This document shows, piece by piece, positions 55,961 to 57,216 of a stretch of DNA of 57,216 nucleotides. How positions within the stretch are numbered: the first letter of the stretch is position 1; the number at the start of each line of letters is the position of its first letter. This stretch comes from Clostridium sp. ZS2-4. Its GTDB lineage: Bacteria; Bacillota; Clostridia; Clostridiales; Clostridiaceae. Below the pieces are notes generated by a model. That model saw only the letters and a program-made list of their open reading frames with translations, was not told where the DNA came from and searched no databases. The stretch spans positions 1 to 57,216 of the forward strand of contig NZ_JAPPRQ010000055.1 in the NCBI RefSeq assembly GCF_026719745.1, given 5' to 3'. The position numbers were made by a program, and so were the translations under genes.

Positions 55961-56865
55961 TATTCTTCACCCCCACAGCAGCCACATCCACCATTATGGT
56001 GATGATGATGCTCAATATTAGCTTCTTCTCTTTTAATTTTTTCTCTTCCTTCTTCTGTTTTATACATCGCCTGTCTTCTCATTGCTTCATCAAAATCCAC
56101 TAAATGTCCATCAAATTCCGGTCCATCAACACAAGCAAATTTAATATCATTACCTATTGTTACTCTACAAGCACCACACATTCCTGTGCCATCAACCATT
56201 AATGGATTCATACTTACTATTGTTTTTATTTCATATAGTTTTGTAGCAAGTGAAACAAACTTCATCATTATAATTGGACCAATTGCAACAACATAGTCAT
56301 ATTTTTTACCTTCATTTTCAACTAATTGCTTAAATTTTTCAGTAACCAGCCCCTTAAATCCATAAGATCCATCATCCGTTGTCACATAAACATTATCTGC
56401 TACATCTTTCATTTCTTCTTCTAATATTAATAACTCTTTACTTCTTGTTCCCATTATTACATCAGCTTTCATTCCATGTTGATGGAACCATTTAACCTGA
56501 GGATACACTGGCGCTGCCCCTACTCCACCAGATATAAAGAGCACTTTTTTATTCCTTAATTCTTCAATATCTTCACTTAAAAATTCAGATGGTTTTCCAA
56601 GAGGTCCTACGAAATCTTGAAAATATTCCCCTTCTTCATATTTAGCCATTTCTATAGTTGAATGTCCTACCGCTTGAAACACTATAGTTACTGTTCCCTT
56701 TTCTTCATTATAATCACAAATTGTAAGAGGCACTCTCTCTCCTTTTTCATCCATCTTTACAATTACAAATTGTCCTGGTTTAGCAGCCTTTGCAACTCTT
56801 GGCGCCTCTATATCCATAAGATATATATTAGACACTAACAACATTTTTTTAGTAATTTTAAACAT
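55960..56865 (-). CDS. nfnA: NfnA-type bifurcating transhydrogenase small subunit
   Basis: A 301-aa FNR-like flavoprotein with a [2Fe-2S] cluster, the NAD(H)-handling subunit of Nfn. FAD-binding region RVPLTICDYNEEKGTVTIVFQ, NAD-binding VLFISGGVGAAPVYPQVKW, and the cluster loop DGTGMCGACRVTIGNDIKFACVDGPEFDGHLVDF. The last residues are HHHHH followed by NGGCGCCGGEE, a tail not needed for the core fold and possibly metal-binding. Nfn couples NADH and reduced ferredoxin oxidation to NADP+ reduction, and works in reverse. The ATG at 56865 (MFKITKKML) follows GGGGTG; the frame opens seven codons earlier. Confidence 0.92.
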   Translation of the reverse strand: MFKITKKMLLVSNIYLMDIEAPRVAKAAKPGQFVIVKMDEKGERVPLTICDYNEEKGTVTIVFQAVGHSTIEMAKYEEGEYFQDFVGPLGKPSEFLSEDIEELRNKKVLFISGGVGAAPVYPQVKWFHQHGMKADVIMGTRSKELLILEEEMKDVADNVYVTTDDGSYGFKGLVTEKFKQLVENEGKKYDYVVAIGPIIMMKFVSLATKLYEIKTIVSMNPLMVDGTGMCGACRVTIGNDIKFACVDGPEFDGHLVDFDEAMRRQAMYKTEEGREKIKREEANIEHHHHHNGGCGCCGGEE

Positions 56866-56926
56866 TCTTACACCCCATATCATCATTAACGACAGTTTTT
56901 TATTCGTTTTTGCGTATATTTATACA

Positions 56927-56968
56927 GCTATAAATTAATTATAACTTATATTATAATTAATTTATAGC
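56927..56968. promoter_or_regulatory. Perfect 18-bp palindrome upstream of nfnA
   Basis: GCTATAAATTAATTATAA and its exact complement (56927-56944, 56951-56968) around CTTATA. It begins about 60 bases before the nfnA start, where an operator or leader hairpin would lie. It is AT-rich, lacks a T-tract and does not match the Rex consensus. Confidence 0.55.
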
Positions 56969-56996
56969 CTTTCGTAAAGAGTTCAGTGTATAAAAA

Positions 56997-57025
56997 AGTT
57001 GAGCAAATAATTTACTTGCTCAACT
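56997..57025 (-). terminator. Terminator of etfA
   Basis: On the minus strand AGTTGAGCAA and TTGCTCAACT pair around a 9-nt loop, followed by TTTTTTATAC. It lies about 50 bases past the etfA stop. Confidence 0.88.
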
Positions 57026-57077
57026 AAATTTAGTATTAACTCTTATAAAATTTATATTTATCAATAGATAAAGCTCT

Positions 57078-57216
57078 TTAGTTTTTAGTAGCTTTTATTT
57101 GAGCTATTAATTCTGGAATTACTTTATTTAAGTCTCCAACTAATCCTAAATCTGCAACTTTCATGATTGGAGCTTCTGCATCTTTGTTGATAGCGATTAT
57201 GTATTCACTATCTTGC
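57078..57216 (-). CDS. etfA: Electron transfer flavoprotein alpha subunit, C-terminal end
   Basis: The frame, open at the window edge, encodes 45 residues ending in a stop: [20 protein letters not shown], then [20 protein letters not shown]. This is the conserved C-terminus of EtfA (FAD-binding domain), where INKDxxAPIxxxADxGxVGDxxxxxPxL is diagnostic. In Clostridia EtfAB partner with butyryl-CoA or lactate dehydrogenases, often in electron bifurcation. The rest of the gene and etfB are outside the window. It is upstream of nfnAB but has its own terminator. Confidence 0.9.
   Translation of the reverse strand, partial: QDSEYIIAINKDAEAPIMKVADLGLVGDLNKVIPELIAQIKATKN

Noticed and set aside
56887-56968. 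Rex site upstream of nfnA
   Set aside because: No TTGTTAA-N4-TTAACAA-like sequence was found. The palindrome there is a different AT-rich one.

Overview
The window is low-GC, AT-rich DNA with strong GGAGG-type ribosome binding sites, many GTG and TTG starts, and intrinsic terminators behind most genes. Its gene set (NfnAB and EtfA electron-bifurcation proteins, a ferredoxin-type [FeFe] hydrogenase, a HrcA/CIRCE-controlled groESL, a sigma-54 cysteine-degradation module, a YerC/TrpR-like protein beside pcrA and ligA) fits an anaerobic Clostridium sensu stricto. This is an inference from gene content and protein style, not from a marker gene. Most of the window is ordinary chromosome. There is no prophage, CRISPR array or intact insertion sequence.

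Layout. 1-203: a tRNA operon (Pro, Gly, truncated Arg) read leftwards. 339-2473: YfcE-type phosphodiesterase, RdgB and a HypE-like AIR-synthase relative. 2563-6803: lineage-specific genes (an unrecognised 471-aa protein, a small Cys-rich protein without an ordinary start codon, an orphan peptide-binding lipoprotein, two small unknowns). 6832-11569: ligA, pcrA and a TrpR-like regulator. 11879-14754: a coiled-coil membrane protein, a membrane-anchored polysaccharide deacetylase, and an amino-acid ABC transporter without its ATPase. 15017-22050: a pseudouridine synthase, a cytoplasmic seven-repeat Y_Y_Y-like protein divergent from a type I pullulanase, a composite intergenic repeat and a VanW protein. 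22176-29142: a decayed M42 peptidase, PAP2 phosphatase, YaiI, pgi, a metallophosphoesterase, an orphan PAS histidine kinase and beta-phosphoglucomutase.

29239-34172 is the clearest regulated module: a CdsR-like sigma-54 activator, two 21-bp-spaced upstream repeats, a -24/-12 promoter, an amino-acid symporter, an intercistronic terminator and a cysteine desulfidase. It is flanked by two nearly identical terminators. 34186-42690 holds a VanZ protein and two secreted proteins: a 1996-aa multidomain nuclease, and a repeat protein with 17 DDSK units whose -35 element lies in a perfect palindrome.

42842-49445 is purine and protein-quality housekeeping: guaB-guaA behind a guanine riboswitch, a TtcA-like enzyme behind a long structured leader of unknown type, and groES-groEL behind a perfect CIRCE. 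49870-57216 holds two membrane proteins and a redox block: an [FeFe] hydrogenase with a near-consensus Rex operator over its promoter, an OGG-type glycosylase, an internally deleted insertion-sequence remnant, nfnA-nfnB and the end of etfA. The hydrogenase, Nfn and Etf suggest that balancing NAD(P)H against ferredoxin is a theme of the right-hand end.

The points most worth following are the cysteine module with its attenuator, the Rex-controlled hydrogenase, the structured leader before the TtcA-like gene, and the operator palindrome of the DDSK surface protein.
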